Below are positions 24,589-32,901 of a DNA stretch of 48,024 nucleotides, in pieces. How positions within the stretch are numbered: position 1 is the first letter of the stretch; each line of letters opens with the position of its first letter. Under the pieces are notes generated by a model. That model was not told the origin of the DNA. It did not search any database and saw only the letters and a program-made list of their open reading frames with translations. The stretch comes from Burkholderiales bacterium (lineage in GTDB: Bacteria; Pseudomonadota; Gammaproteobacteria; Burkholderiales; Burkholderiaceae_C), in NCBI GenBank assembly GCA_028868305.1, contig JAGWUS010000030.1, forward strand, positions 1-48,024, given 5' to 3'. Position numbers and translations under genes: made by a program.

Positions 24589-24677
24589 GATATCTATTGC
24601 TTCTACTGCATGGACGTAATGTTTGTGAGTCCCCAGAATTCGCCCCCAAGCCCTGCAAAGGGCATGAGGAGCGTCTT

Positions 24678-25625
24678 TTGAAAATCTGTATTCTGGGCGC
24701 CGGAGCCCTGGGCTGTGCCATAGGTGGTGTGCTCACCGAGGGCGGCAATGAGGTCTGGCTGGTCAACCGCAACGCCGACCATGTGGATGCCATGAACCGT
24801 CACGGGTTGACACTGCGCAGTGACGGCGTGGACCGCATGGTGAACGTGCATGCAGCGACGATGGCCATGTCCGTTGGCGTGGTCGATCTGGTGGTGGTGC
24901 TCGTCAAATCTTTCCATACCCGGCAGGCCATGGAGGCTGCCCGTTCCCTGGTGGGGGCCGACACGGTGGTGCTCTCACTGCAAAACGGCCTGGGCCACGA
25001 AGAGGTGCTGGCTGATATGGTGGGCCGCGACAGGGTGCTGGCTGGCAAGACCTATGTGGGGGGCACGCAATTGGCCCCTGGCCATGTGATTGCGGGCACC
25101 CAGGGCAAAGAAACCCTTATTGGCGAACTGGACGGCCGCGTGACGGAGCGTGCGCGCCGCGTGGCGGACACGTTCAGCGCATCAGGGCTGGAAACCACGG
25201 TCAGCGACAACATCCTGGGGGTGATGTGGGACAAACTGCTGGTCAATGTGTCTACCGGGGCACTGAGTGGCATCACACGGCTGAACTACGGCTACCTGTA
25301 CCAGGTGCCAGAGATTGAAGCGGCTGCGATTGCCGCAGTCGCCGAGGCGATGGCCGTAGCCCAGGCTTCGGGCGTGCGTCTGAGCACGGCCGAGCCCCGC
25401 GATGCCTGGGTCAAGGCCAGTGCCGGGCTGCCCTTCGAGTTCAAAACTTCCATGCTGCAAAGCCTGGAAAAAGGCTCGGTCACCGAGATCGACTACATCA
25501 ACGGAGCCGTTGTGCGCTGGGGCCAGAAGTGTGGCGTGGCCACGCCGGTGAACCAGATGCTGGTGGCGGCCATCAAGGGCATCGAGCGCGCGCTTACCGC
25601 CAACGCTGCCAGCGCTACCGCATAA
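24678..25625 (+). CDS. Ketopantoate reductase (ApbA/PanE) family protein
   Basis: A 315-residue NADP-binding reductase. GAGALG loop (7-12), LQNGLGHEE with the conserved Asn, and GVMWDKLLVN with the catalytic Lys are present. I place the start at TTG 24678 because GAGGAG lies 6 bp upstream and the family N-terminus (LKICILGAGALG) begins exactly there; upstream ATG/CTG codons add unrelated residues. Inside a catabolic operon with VOC, MaoC and CaiB genes it more likely reduces or oxidises a 2-oxo/2-hydroxy acid intermediate than serves pantothenate synthesis (inference). Confidence 0.85.
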   Translation: MKICILGAGALGCAIGGVLTEGGNEVWLVNRNADHVDAMNRHGLTLRSDGVDRMVNVHAATMAMSVGVVDLVVVLVKSFHTRQAMEAARSLVGADTVVLSLQNGLGHEEVLADMVGRDRVLAGKTYVGGTQLAPGHVIAGTQGKETLIGELDGRVTERARRVADTFSASGLETTVSDNILGVMWDKLLVNVSTGALSGITRLNYGYLYQVPEIEAAAIAAVAEAMAVAQASGVRLSTAEPRDAWVKASAGLPFEFKTSMLQSLEKGSVTEIDYINGAVVRWGQKCGVATPVNQMLVAAIKGIERALTANAASATA

Positions 25626-25652
25626 ACCCATTCTTCCCTTCAGGAGCCCGCT

Positions 25653-26039
25653 ATGGCCTATTCCAAAAAATCGTATGTGGAGCACGTCGCGGTGCGTGTG
25701 AAAGACATCCACTGGCACATCCGTTTTTTCAGGGACGTGCTGGGCCAGACCATGCGCCAGGTCGATGGTCCGCTTGACAACCCGACCCAGTACTGGAGCC
25801 TGGGCGGCGTGCAACTCATGGCTGATCCGTCGTTTGAAGGGCCGGAGGGTCGCCTTGCCCATCTGGGCATCATGGTGGAAGACCTAGAAGAGGCGCTCAA
25901 AGAAGCCGCGCATTTTGGCGTCACGGAGATGCCCCAGGGTCGCAACTGGCTTCGCCTGCCCGATGGCCTGGCGGTGGAACTTATGCAGGCCAGCGGCAAT
26001 GCCGTGGCAGAGGCGCTGGCGGTGAATCCCCGCGCCTGA
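25653..26039 (+). CDS. VOC family protein (glyoxalase/bleomycin-resistance fold)
   Basis: A 128-residue single-module protein with one beta-alpha-beta-beta-beta pair: 'YVEHVAVRVKDIHWHIRFFRDVLG' at the start and 'LAHLGIMVEDLEEALKEAAHFG' in the second half, each beginning with a candidate metal His (His11, His71) and ending near Glu (VELMQ). Could be an epimerase, isomerase or dioxygenase-like enzyme. It sits 27 bp after the PanE-like gene and 29 bp before maoC; AGGAG precedes the ATG. Confidence 0.82.
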   Translation: MAYSKKSYVEHVAVRVKDIHWHIRFFRDVLGQTMRQVDGPLDNPTQYWSLGGVQLMADPSFEGPEGRLAHLGIMVEDLEEALKEAAHFGVTEMPQGRNWLRLPDGLAVELMQASGNAVAEALAVNPRA

Positions 26040-26068
26040 CTTTCCAAATTACAAGTGTTCAAAACGTT

Positions 26069-26536
26069 ATGTCCACCTTCACCACCCCCGAGAAATACTG
26101 GGACGATGCCCAAGACGGCGACGTCTGCATCAGCCCCAGCTACACCGTCACCAAAGAGCGCATCCTGGCCTATGCCGACCTCACGGGCGACCACACCCCT
26201 GTGCATGTGGACGAGGCCTATGCCAACGCCAGCCACTTTGGCTGCATCGTGGCGCACGGGCTGTTCGGTCTCTCCATTGCCGATGGCTTGAAGACGCAGA
26301 GCGAATACCGCTTTCTGCCCGGCATGTCGCTGGGCTGGACCTGGGATTTCCTGTTGCCCATCAGGGTCAACGACGTGCTGCATGTGAAGTTCAAGGTCAG
26401 TGGTTTGCGGGCCTCAAGGAGCCGCCCGGGCTGGGGCATTGTGGTTTTGCCGAGTGAGTTGATTAACCAGAACGGTGAGGTGGTTCAAAAGGGCGAACAT
26501 CGTCTGATGATTCCGCGTCGCCCTGGTTGCTATTAA
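26069..26536 (+). CDS. MaoC-like (R)-hydratase
   Basis: A 155-residue hot-dog-fold protein. The hydratase-2 motif is clear: Asp41 and His46 in ADLTGDHTPVHVDEAYA. It hydrates a 2-enoyl-CoA or dehydrates the hydroxyacyl-CoA. Adjacent to the CaiB/BaiF CoA-transferase gene, it may act on the CoA ester which that enzyme makes. Its last codons (GCY) run into a copy of the dispersed repeat. Confidence 0.87.
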   Translation: MSTFTTPEKYWDDAQDGDVCISPSYTVTKERILAYADLTGDHTPVHVDEAYANASHFGCIVAHGLFGLSIADGLKTQSEYRFLPGMSLGWTWDFLLPIRVNDVLHVKFKVSGLRASRSRPGWGIVVLPSELINQNGEVVQKGEHRLMIPRRPGCY

Positions 26537-26580
26537 GTTGATAGCGGACTGTGCACATTCCAAAAGGGCTGGAGGCCTAA
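26526..26580 (+). repeat. Dispersed ~55-bp repeat, copy D
   Basis: GTTGCTATTAAGTTGATAGC, then GGACTGTGCACATTCC and AAAAGGGCTGGAGGCC: the same order of blocks as copies A, B, C and E. It covers the end of maoC and the 47-bp gap to the CaiB gene, and its GGAGG provides the likely ribosome site for the next gene at 26584. Confidence 0.6.
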
Positions 26581-26583
26581 AAG

Positions 26584-27846
26584 ATGTCAAACGAACAACA
26601 GGATCTGCCGCTCAATGGCATCCGCGTCATCGACTACAGCCACTTTCTGGCAGGTCCCTATGTGGGCCGCTGCCTGGCGGCCCTGGGCGCGGAAGTCATC
26701 AAGATCGAGCGTCCCACCACCGGCGATGCCGGCCGCCAGCACGCCTGGTTTGTCGGTGAGGAGGACGAATACAGCGGTTACTTCCTGCAACTCAATATGG
26801 GCAAGAAGGGTGTCTGCGTCAATATCAAGGATCCCCGTGGCCGTGCTCTGCTGGAAAAGCTGGTGGACAGCGCCGATGTGTTTGTGGAGAACTACCGCCC
26901 CGGTGCACTGAGCAAAATGGGGCTGGGCTACACCGACCTGGCCAAACGCAACCCGGGCCTGGTGTACTGCTCCATCTCCGCCTACGGCCACACCGGACCG
27001 GACGCGTACCGCGCCGGCTTTGGTCTGATTGCAGAGGCCAAGAGCGGCATCATGCAAATGGTGGGCAACCCCGGCGAAGCGCCACCACTGCTGCGCATCT
27101 CGCTGGGCGATATGTACACCGGCATCCATGCGGTGGCTGCCATCAATGCAGCACTGCTGGGTCGGGTCAAGAGTGGCAAGGGCCAGCACATTGATATGGC
27201 GCTTTATGACACGCTGGTGTCCATGCACGAATACGCCGTGCAGTGCTACACCCTGTCGGGCGGCAAAGAGGTGCCGGTGCAAACCGGCCACGACATGCCC
27301 AACTCCACACTGTATGGCGTGTTCCGCGCCAATGATGGCGACCTGGTGATTGCGGCGCAGGTGGACGACGCCTGGAAGCGTTTTGCCGCCCTGGTAGAAA
27401 GCACCGGTGGTCCGGCAGGGTTTGGGTCCGATTGCCGCTTTCATACCAACGCCGGGCGTAACGCCAACCGCCTGGAAATTCTGCCGGTGGTCAAAGAATG
27501 GGTTGCCCGCCAAGCGGTTGCGCAGGTGCTGGCGGCGCTGGATGCGATTGACGTGCCCTGCGCCAAGGTGCAGCGCATTGACGAGGTGCTGGCCGATCCG
27601 CAAATTCAGGCGCGTGGCATGGTCTATGAGCAGGACCACCCGGTCCTGGGCAAGATCAAGCTGCCCAACCTGCCATTTCGCTTTTCGGGTTGCGACACGA
27701 CCATTCACCAGGTTGCGCCGGACCTGGGCCAGCACAACGCCGAGATCGCCAGCAGGCTAGGCTTCTCGGACGCCGATATTGCGGCCATGCAGGCCGACGG
27801 CGTGCTGTACAGCCCAGAAGAAAGAACAAGTTGGCATAACAGCTAA
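26584..27846 (+). CDS. CaiB/BaiF family III CoA-transferase
   Basis: A 420-residue enzyme with the family opening 'LNGIRVIDYSHFLAGPYVGR' and the catalytic Asp176 in ISLGDMYTG, followed by the GKGQHIDMALYD block. Transfers CoA between an acyl-CoA and a free acid by an aspartyl-anhydride/thioester mechanism. Context (MaoC hydratase upstream, TRAP carboxylate importer downstream) suggests activation of an imported carboxylic acid such as a C4-C7 acid (inference). Confidence 0.9.
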   Translation: MSNEQQDLPLNGIRVIDYSHFLAGPYVGRCLAALGAEVIKIERPTTGDAGRQHAWFVGEEDEYSGYFLQLNMGKKGVCVNIKDPRGRALLEKLVDSADVFVENYRPGALSKMGLGYTDLAKRNPGLVYCSISAYGHTGPDAYRAGFGLIAEAKSGIMQMVGNPGEAPPLLRISLGDMYTGIHAVAAINAALLGRVKSGKGQHIDMALYDTLVSMHEYAVQCYTLSGGKEVPVQTGHDMPNSTLYGVFRANDGDLVIAAQVDDAWKRFAALVESTGGPAGFGSDCRFHTNAGRNANRLEILPVVKEWVARQAVAQVLAALDAIDVPCAKVQRIDEVLADPQIQARGMVYEQDHPVLGKIKLPNLPFRFSGCDTTIHQVAPDLGQHNAEIASRLGFSDADIAAMQADGVLYSPEERTSWHNS

Positions 27847-27866
27847 ATCCATGTAAACGCTTTGAT

Positions 27867-27921
27867 ATAGGGAAAACCCTATGAAAATAAAACTAACCAG
27901 TTCGTACATTATGAGAACTGG
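27867..27921. promoter_or_regulatory. Two inverted repeats in the leader of the TRAP operon
   Basis: ATAGGG-AAAA-CCCTAT (27867-27882) and CCAGTTC-N11-GAACTGG (27897-27921) follow each other in the 94-bp gap after the CaiB gene. The region is much richer in A/T than its neighbours. Two perfect palindromes argue that this stretch is regulatory rather than the N-terminus of the next gene, even though the frame is open from 27881. Confidence 0.5.
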
Positions 27922-27940
27922 AATATTTGAGGAGATAGGC

Positions 27941-28486
27941 GTGGTAAAAAAATTGATAGACGGGTACTGCCAGATCATTGGCTACCTGATTGCTGCAGCG
28001 ATGCTGCTGATGGTGATACTGGTATTTGGCAACGTGGTCATGCGCTACGGCTTCAACTCGGGCTTTACCGTATCCGAAGAACTCTCGCGCTGGCTATTTG
28101 TCTGGCTCACCTTCCTGGGTGCCGTTGTCGCCTTGCGTGACAACGCCCACCTGGGTACCGACATGCTGGTCGGCAAGCTCGGCCCATTGGGCAAGCGCAT
28201 CTGCATGGGCCTGTCACTGATTGGTATGTTGTACTGCCTGTGGTTGCTGTTCCAGGGCAGTCTGGAGCAATACAAGGTCAATGTGGATTCTGAAAGCCCG
28301 GTCATGGAAGCCTCCATGGGCTGGTTCTATGCCGCTGGCATGGTGTTTTCTGTGTTCGGTGCTCCCATTTTGTTGCTGGACTTGTACAAGCTGCTCACCG
28401 GCCAGATTGATGACGACCACCTCCTGCTGATGCAGGAGTCGGAAGAGTCCCCCCACGGCGAATCCAGAGAACCTTCCCAACACTAA
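27941..28486 (+). CDS. dctQ: TRAP transporter small permease (DctQ)
   Basis: A 181-residue membrane protein with four hydrophobic segments; 'SEELSRWLFVWLTFLGAVVALRD' is the DctQ core. I choose GTG 27941 because GAGGAG ends 6 bp before it and the protein then starts VVKKLIDGYCQIIGY, as is usual; the frame is open to ATG 27881, giving 20 extra residues of no family likeness. Forms the membrane part of the TRAP importer with DctM. Confidence 0.87.
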   Translation: MVKKLIDGYCQIIGYLIAAAMLLMVILVFGNVVMRYGFNSGFTVSEELSRWLFVWLTFLGAVVALRDNAHLGTDMLVGKLGPLGKRICMGLSLIGMLYCLWLLFQGSLEQYKVNVDSESPVMEASMGWFYAAGMVFSVFGAPILLLDLYKLLTGQIDDDHLLLMQESEESPHGESREPSQH

Positions 28487-28500
28487 GCACGAGGCACATC

Positions 28501-29778
28501 ATGACCGTTATCGTTTTTCTCGGTTCCCTGATTGCCGCAATGGCTCTGGGTATCCCCATCGCTTTTTCATTGTTGCTCTGCGGAGTGGCGCTTATGGTGC
28601 ATCTGGGCAACTTTGACGCCCAGATCCTGGCGCAAAACCTTCTGGAGGGCGCCAACAGTTTCTCCCTGCTGGCCGTACCCTTCTTCATGCTGGCCGGAGA
28701 GATCATGAATGCGGGGGGCCTGTCCCGTCGCATCGTCAACTTTGCCATGGCGCTGGTAGGCCATGTCAAGGGTGGTCTTGGCTATGTGACTATTGTGGCT
28801 GCAGTGATCATGGCGTCGCTCTCGGGCTCGGCAGTGGCCGATGCCGCAGCACTGACGGCTTTGCTGCTGCCCATGATGGTGGCGGCTGGCCACGACAAGT
28901 CACGCTCGGCGGGGTTGATCGCTGCAGGCGGGATCATCGCGCCCATCATTCCGCCATCCATCGGCTTTGTGGTGTTCGGTGTCGCCGGTGGAGTGTCCAT
29001 CACGAAACTGTTCATGGCCGGAATCTTCCCCGGCGTGTGGCTGGCCGTGTCTCTGGTGGCAACCTGGTGGTGGCTGGTGCGCAGTGAGCAGCTGACTCCA
29101 CCACCGCGCAAGACATTCCAGGAAATTGTGGAGGCTCTGCGCCTGGCCACCTGGGCCCTGGTGCTGCCCTTCATCATCGTGTTTGGCCTGAAGTTTGGCA
29201 TCTTCACGCCAACAGAAGCCGCTGTGGTTGCTGCGGTCTATTCACTGTTTGTGTCTACCGTGATTTACCGCGAACTGAGCTTCAAGAAGTTGCTGCCCCT
29301 GTTTATCAACGCTGCCAAGACCAGTGCGGTGGTGATGTTTCTGGTGGCTTCCGCCATGGTGTCGGCATGGCTGATTACTGTAGCCAATTTGCCCGGTCAG
29401 ATTGTGGAACTGTTGCAGCCCATGCTGGACAGTCCACGTCTGCTGATGCTGGCCATCATGGTGCTGACCATGGTGGTTGGGACCGCTTTGGACATGACAC
29501 CGACTATCTTGTTGCTGACCCCGGTGCTGATGCCTGTTATCAAAGCCGCTGGTATTGACCCGGTGTACTTTGGTGTCTTGTTCATCATCAATAACGCCAT
29601 CGGCCTGATTACTCCGCCTGTGGGAACTGTGCTCAATGCAGTTGCAGGTGCGGGCAAGGTCACCATGGACGAAGTGACAAAGGGCGTGGTGCCTTTCATG
29701 ATCGCCCAGTTTCTCATCATGTTCCTGATGGTCGCTTTCCCCCAACTGGTGATGGTGCCTGCGCACTGGTTCTACTGA
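28501..29778 (+). CDS. dctM: TRAP transporter large permease (DctM)
   Basis: A 425-residue protein with about twelve membrane segments. The typical stretches 'SFSLLAVPFFMLAGEIMNAGGLSRRI', SGSAVADAAA and 'IPPSIGFVVFGVAGGVSITKLF' are present. It drives sodium-coupled uptake of a carboxylate delivered by the DctP protein. 14 bp after dctQ. Confidence 0.94.
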   Translation: MTVIVFLGSLIAAMALGIPIAFSLLLCGVALMVHLGNFDAQILAQNLLEGANSFSLLAVPFFMLAGEIMNAGGLSRRIVNFAMALVGHVKGGLGYVTIVAAVIMASLSGSAVADAAALTALLLPMMVAAGHDKSRSAGLIAAGGIIAPIIPPSIGFVVFGVAGGVSITKLFMAGIFPGVWLAVSLVATWWWLVRSEQLTPPPRKTFQEIVEALRLATWALVLPFIIVFGLKFGIFTPTEAAVVAAVYSLFVSTVIYRELSFKKLLPLFINAAKTSAVVMFLVASAMVSAWLITVANLPGQIVELLQPMLDSPRLLMLAIMVLTMVVGTALDMTPTILLLTPVLMPVIKAAGIDPVYFGVLFIINNAIGLITPPVGTVLNAVAGAGKVTMDEVTKGVVPFMIAQFLIMFLMVAFPQLVMVPAHWFY

Positions 29779-29870
29779 TTTCCACAGTTCTGCGCGTGCC
29801 TGGGTACGCCACGCGCAGGCCTTCTCAAGGGCGTACATCCAAACAAATATCAACTGTCGAGGAGACAACC

Positions 29871-30875
29871 ATGAAACGTCTGTTTATCAAATCTGTTCTT
29901 GCCACCGTTGCGCTTGCAGCCATGGGTATTGCTTCGGCACAGGAAGTCAGAGAGCGAACGCTCAAGTACGGCTTGAACGGCCCCGAAGGCCACCCAGCAG
30001 TAGCTGGTATGAACAAGTTCAAGTCGGCTGTCGAGTCCAAGTCCGGCGGCAAGATCAAGGTTCAGCTTTTTCTAAATGGCACATTGGGTAGCGACCAAGC
30101 CACTTTGTCTGCCTTGAAGGGTGGAACGGTGGAAATGGCTGTCATGAATTCCGGCATTCTGGCCAGCGAAGTAAAAGCCCTGGAAGTGTTTGACTTCCCA
30201 TTCCTGTTTGCCAATGAGAAGGAAGCGGACGCCATTACGGATGGCCCTATCGGGCACAAGATGCACGCCGCTTTGGCTGACAAGGGCATCATCGGCCTCG
30301 CTTACCAAGAGCTGGGTTTTCGCAGCATCACCACCAGCAAGCGCGCCATCAACAAGGTAGATGACATTGCCGGCCTGAAGTTGCGTGTAATTCCCAACGC
30401 GATCAATGTGGATTGGGTCAAGGCATTGGGCGCAAACCCCACTCCGCTGCCTTTCCCGGAGGTATACGCCGCGCTGGAGCAGGGCGCAATTGATGGTCAG
30501 GAAAATCCGGTTTCCGTGGTGGCTTCCAACAAGTTTTGGGAAGTGCAAAAGTTCATGGCGCTGACCAATCACCAGTACAACCCGCAATCCGTTATTTTCA
30601 GCAAAAAAGTGTGGGACACACTGAGTCCTGCAGAGAAGAAAATCATTGCGGATTCCGCAGAGGAAGCTGTCAAGACTCAACGCGAAGCGGCACGCGCGTC
30701 TGTTGCGACCAATCTGGAGTTGTTGAAGAAAAATGGTATGACTATCACAACTCTGTCGGCTGCTGAAATGACCAAGTTGCGTGAAAAAATGAAGCCCGTT
30801 ATCGACAAGCACAGCGCTGCCCTTGGCACTACGGTGGCTGACGTGCAGGCCGAGTTGGCCAAGCTGCGCAAGTAA
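29871..30875 (+). CDS. dctP: TRAP transporter substrate-binding protein (DctP)
   Basis: A 334-residue periplasmic protein; start 29871 with MKRLFIKSVLATVALAAMG and a signal cleavage after ASA. The carboxylate-binding Arg is in LKLRVIPN, and the helix 'PTPLPFPEVYAALEQGAIDGQENP' is the family hallmark. It is followed by aroQ and a shikimate-dehydrogenase-like gene, which suggests quinate or shikimate as cargo (inference). GAGGAGAC lies before the ATG. Confidence 0.92.
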   Translation: MKRLFIKSVLATVALAAMGIASAQEVRERTLKYGLNGPEGHPAVAGMNKFKSAVESKSGGKIKVQLFLNGTLGSDQATLSALKGGTVEMAVMNSGILASEVKALEVFDFPFLFANEKEADAITDGPIGHKMHAALADKGIIGLAYQELGFRSITTSKRAINKVDDIAGLKLRVIPNAINVDWVKALGANPTPLPFPEVYAALEQGAIDGQENPVSVVASNKFWEVQKFMALTNHQYNPQSVIFSKKVWDTLSPAEKKIIADSAEEAVKTQREAARASVATNLELLKKNGMTITTLSAAEMTKLREKMKPVIDKHSAALGTTVADVQAELAKLRK

Positions 30876-30944
30876 GACAATACGGGAGCGTTCCTACCGG
30901 GTGGTGGGTGCGCTTCTGATTGGTTCAATTTGAAAGCCCTAGCG

Positions 30945-31403
30945 ATGAAAAAAATTCTGATCCTCAATGGCCCCAACCTCAACCTGCTGGGCACCCGGGA
31001 GCCTGCGCAGTACGGTAGCACTACGCTCTCTGACGTAGAGGCCATGTGCAAGGCCGAAGGTGCGCGCATAGGCTACGAAGTCGAGTGCTTTCAAAGCAAT
31101 TGGGAAGGCGCGCTGCTGGACAAAATTCACGAGTACGGCCGCTTGTTCAAGTCGGGAGATGCTCTGGGTTGTGTGTTCAACCCCGGGGCATTCACCCATA
31201 CGTCGATTGCCTTGCACGACGCTATCAAGGGTGTAGACGGTTTGCCTGTCATCGAATGCCATATCTCCAACGTGCATGCGCGTGAAGAGTTTCGCCATCA
31301 TTCCTGGGTGTCGCCCGCAGCTTCGGGCATCGTTATTGGCTTTGGCGTGGACGGTTACCTGATTGCGCTGGGCGGCCTGGTGCGAAAGTTTGGCAATCGT
31401 TAA
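30945..31403 (+). CDS. aroQ: 3-dehydroquinate dehydratase, type II
   Basis: A 152-residue dodecamer-type enzyme. Active-site residues Arg18 and Tyr23 (GTREPAQYGS), Asn79 (FNPGAFTHTS), His106 (ECHISN) and Arg113 are all visible. It converts 3-dehydroquinate to 3-dehydroshikimate. The start at 30945 is preferred to TTG 30930, as MKKILILNGPNLN is the family opening. Placement between a TRAP importer and a NAD-type shikimate-dehydrogenase-like gene marks a catabolic (quinate-degrading) copy. Confidence 0.93.
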   Translation: MKKILILNGPNLNLLGTREPAQYGSTTLSDVEAMCKAEGARIGYEVECFQSNWEGALLDKIHEYGRLFKSGDALGCVFNPGAFTHTSIALHDAIKGVDGLPVIECHISNVHAREEFRHHSWVSPAASGIVIGFGVDGYLIALGGLVRKFGNR

Positions 31404-31424
31404 TTTTCTTTTCGGACAGTTTTC

Positions 31425-32258
31425 ATGATCAACGGCAACACAGAAATCATCGCCCATATCGGCTACCCCACGCACAGTTTCAAATCGCCCATGATTTACA
31501 ACCCCTACTTCGAGCAGGCTGGTATCAATGCGGTGGTGGTACCCATGGGTTGCCAGGCGCCAGAGTACCCTGCGTTACTGAAAGCAGTGTTCGGCCTGAC
31601 CAATATCCGTGGCGCATTGATCACCATGCCACACAAGGTCACTACAGTCGGTCTGCTGGATGAAGTTACGCCCACCGTGCGCGTGGCGGGTGCGTGCAAC
31701 GCCGTCAAGCGTACCGCCGACGGTCGGCTGGTGGGCGACATGTTTGATGGTGAGGGTTTTGTGCGAGGTGTGCAGCGCAAGGGGCTGAACCTGAAGGGCA
31801 AGAAGGTTCTGGTGGTAGGGGCTGGCGGTGTTGGCTGTGCCATCTCAGCCTCGCTTGCGGCAGCCGGTATTGCGTCCATCCGTCTGTTTGACGTGAACAG
31901 TGCCAGCGCAGACGGTCTGGGCCAGCGCCTCAAGCAAAACTATCCCCAGATTGAAGTGCAGACCGGCAGTAACGACCCCGCGGGTTGCGATCTGGTGGTC
32001 AACGCCACGCCCATGGGTATGAACGAAGGTGATCCGCTGCCGCTGGATGTGTCCCGGCTTTCGGCCAGCACCTTTGTGGGCGAAGTGGTGATGCGCACCG
32101 AAATGACCGCGTTTCTCACTGCAGCCAAAGGCCGCGGCTGCGCTGTGCAGGTCGGCTCGGACATGCTGTTTGAGCAAATTCCGGCCTACCTGGAATTTTT
32201 TGGCTTTCTCACCACCACGGCAGAAAACCTGCGCGCTGTAGCGCAGTTGGGCCAATAA
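31425..32258 (+). CDS. Shikimate/quinate dehydrogenase-like protein 2 (probably NAD type)
   Basis: A 277-residue AroE-family protein. Lys71 in ITMPHK and Asp108 in GDMFDGEGF are the catalytic pair; GAGGVG (132-137) binds the dinucleotide and the second strand ends LFDVNSA, with Asp156 where AroE has NRT, pointing to NAD. It shares the GDMFDG form with the paralogue at 2886-3680. With aroQ (21-bp gap) it would oxidise quinate to 3-dehydroquinate or shikimate to 3-dehydroshikimate. Two bases separate its stop from that of the convergent PAS-LuxR gene. Confidence 0.9.
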   Translation: MINGNTEIIAHIGYPTHSFKSPMIYNPYFEQAGINAVVVPMGCQAPEYPALLKAVFGLTNIRGALITMPHKVTTVGLLDEVTPTVRVAGACNAVKRTADGRLVGDMFDGEGFVRGVQRKGLNLKGKKVLVVGAGGVGCAISASLAAAGIASIRLFDVNSASADGLGQRLKQNYPQIEVQTGSNDPAGCDLVVNATPMGMNEGDPLPLDVSRLSASTFVGEVVMRTEMTAFLTAAKGRGCAVQVGSDMLFEQIPAYLEFFGFLTTTAENLRAVAQLGQ

Positions 32259-32260
32259 GT

Positions 32261-32815
32261 CTAAGCTGCCATCAGTTTGTGCACCAGGTCAGCCGTGGTG
32301 CTGGCCTTGTACTTGCGCATCAGTCTTGCACGGTAAATTTCTACCGTGCGGTGGCTGATGGTCAGTGTCTTTCCAATCTGTTTCGACGTCATGCCCTGCA
32401 TCAGGTGGGCAGCCACCTCGCGCTCGCGGGCGGTGAGTTCGGCCCGTACTGGACGGGTTGCACTGAGGTCTTCGAAACTCCAGATACCGGCCTCATGCGG
32501 CGCATCGGGCACCAGTGCCCGTCCGGTGACATGGCACCAGAAGGCCTCGCCCTTGAGTCGCCCGTCCACACGCCGCATGATGCGGTCATCGGCATAGGTG
32601 CCCCGTCTGTTCAGAATGGGCGCGATGCGTGCGCCAGTGCGCTCGTATTCATCCACGCTGGGATACAGGATCTGGAAAGATTGGCCGATCAGCTGGCCGC
32701 GTTCAGCACCAAACATCTCGCACAGATGCTGGTTGCAGTCCACGATAGTGCGGTTGCGTGAAAGGGCCATTCCAACCGGGGCCAAGTCAAATGCGAGGCG
32801 GTAGTCAATGTCCAT
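32261..32815 (-). CDS. PAS-LuxR transcriptional regulator
   Basis: A 184-residue protein: an N-terminal PAS domain (about 5-110; 'LAPVGMALSRNRTIVDCNQHLCEMFG') and a C-terminal LuxR HTH (about 122-184; 'LTAREREVAAHLMQGMTSKQIGKTL'). There is no receiver domain, so it is not a classical response regulator; it may sense a ligand or redox state through PAS. Divergent from the CoA-transferase operon, with a perfect palindrome in between, so it likely controls that operon. Confidence 0.9.
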   Translation of the reverse strand: MDIDYRLAFDLAPVGMALSRNRTIVDCNQHLCEMFGAERGQLIGQSFQILYPSVDEYERTGARIAPILNRRGTYADDRIMRRVDGRLKGEAFWCHVTGRALVPDAPHEAGIWSFEDLSATRPVRAELTAREREVAAHLMQGMTSKQIGKTLTISHRTVEIYRARLMRKYKASTTADLVHKLMAA

Positions 32816-32841
32816 AGGGCAGGGTTTGGCTTTACGAAGAA

Positions 32842-32861
32842 CTACGTAATGGGTTACGTAG
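32842..32861. promoter_or_regulatory. Perfect palindromic operator CTACGTAA-N4-TTACGTAG
   Basis: Eight-base arms around TGGG lie in the 86-bp region between the PAS-LuxR gene (start 32815) and the CoA-transferase gene (start 32902), 40 bp before the latter. Site symmetry and length fit a LuxR-type dimer. Confidence 0.7.
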
Positions 32862-32901
32862 TATCGTACGGCTTCTGATTCCTTTTCTGGAGAACCACGC
32901 A

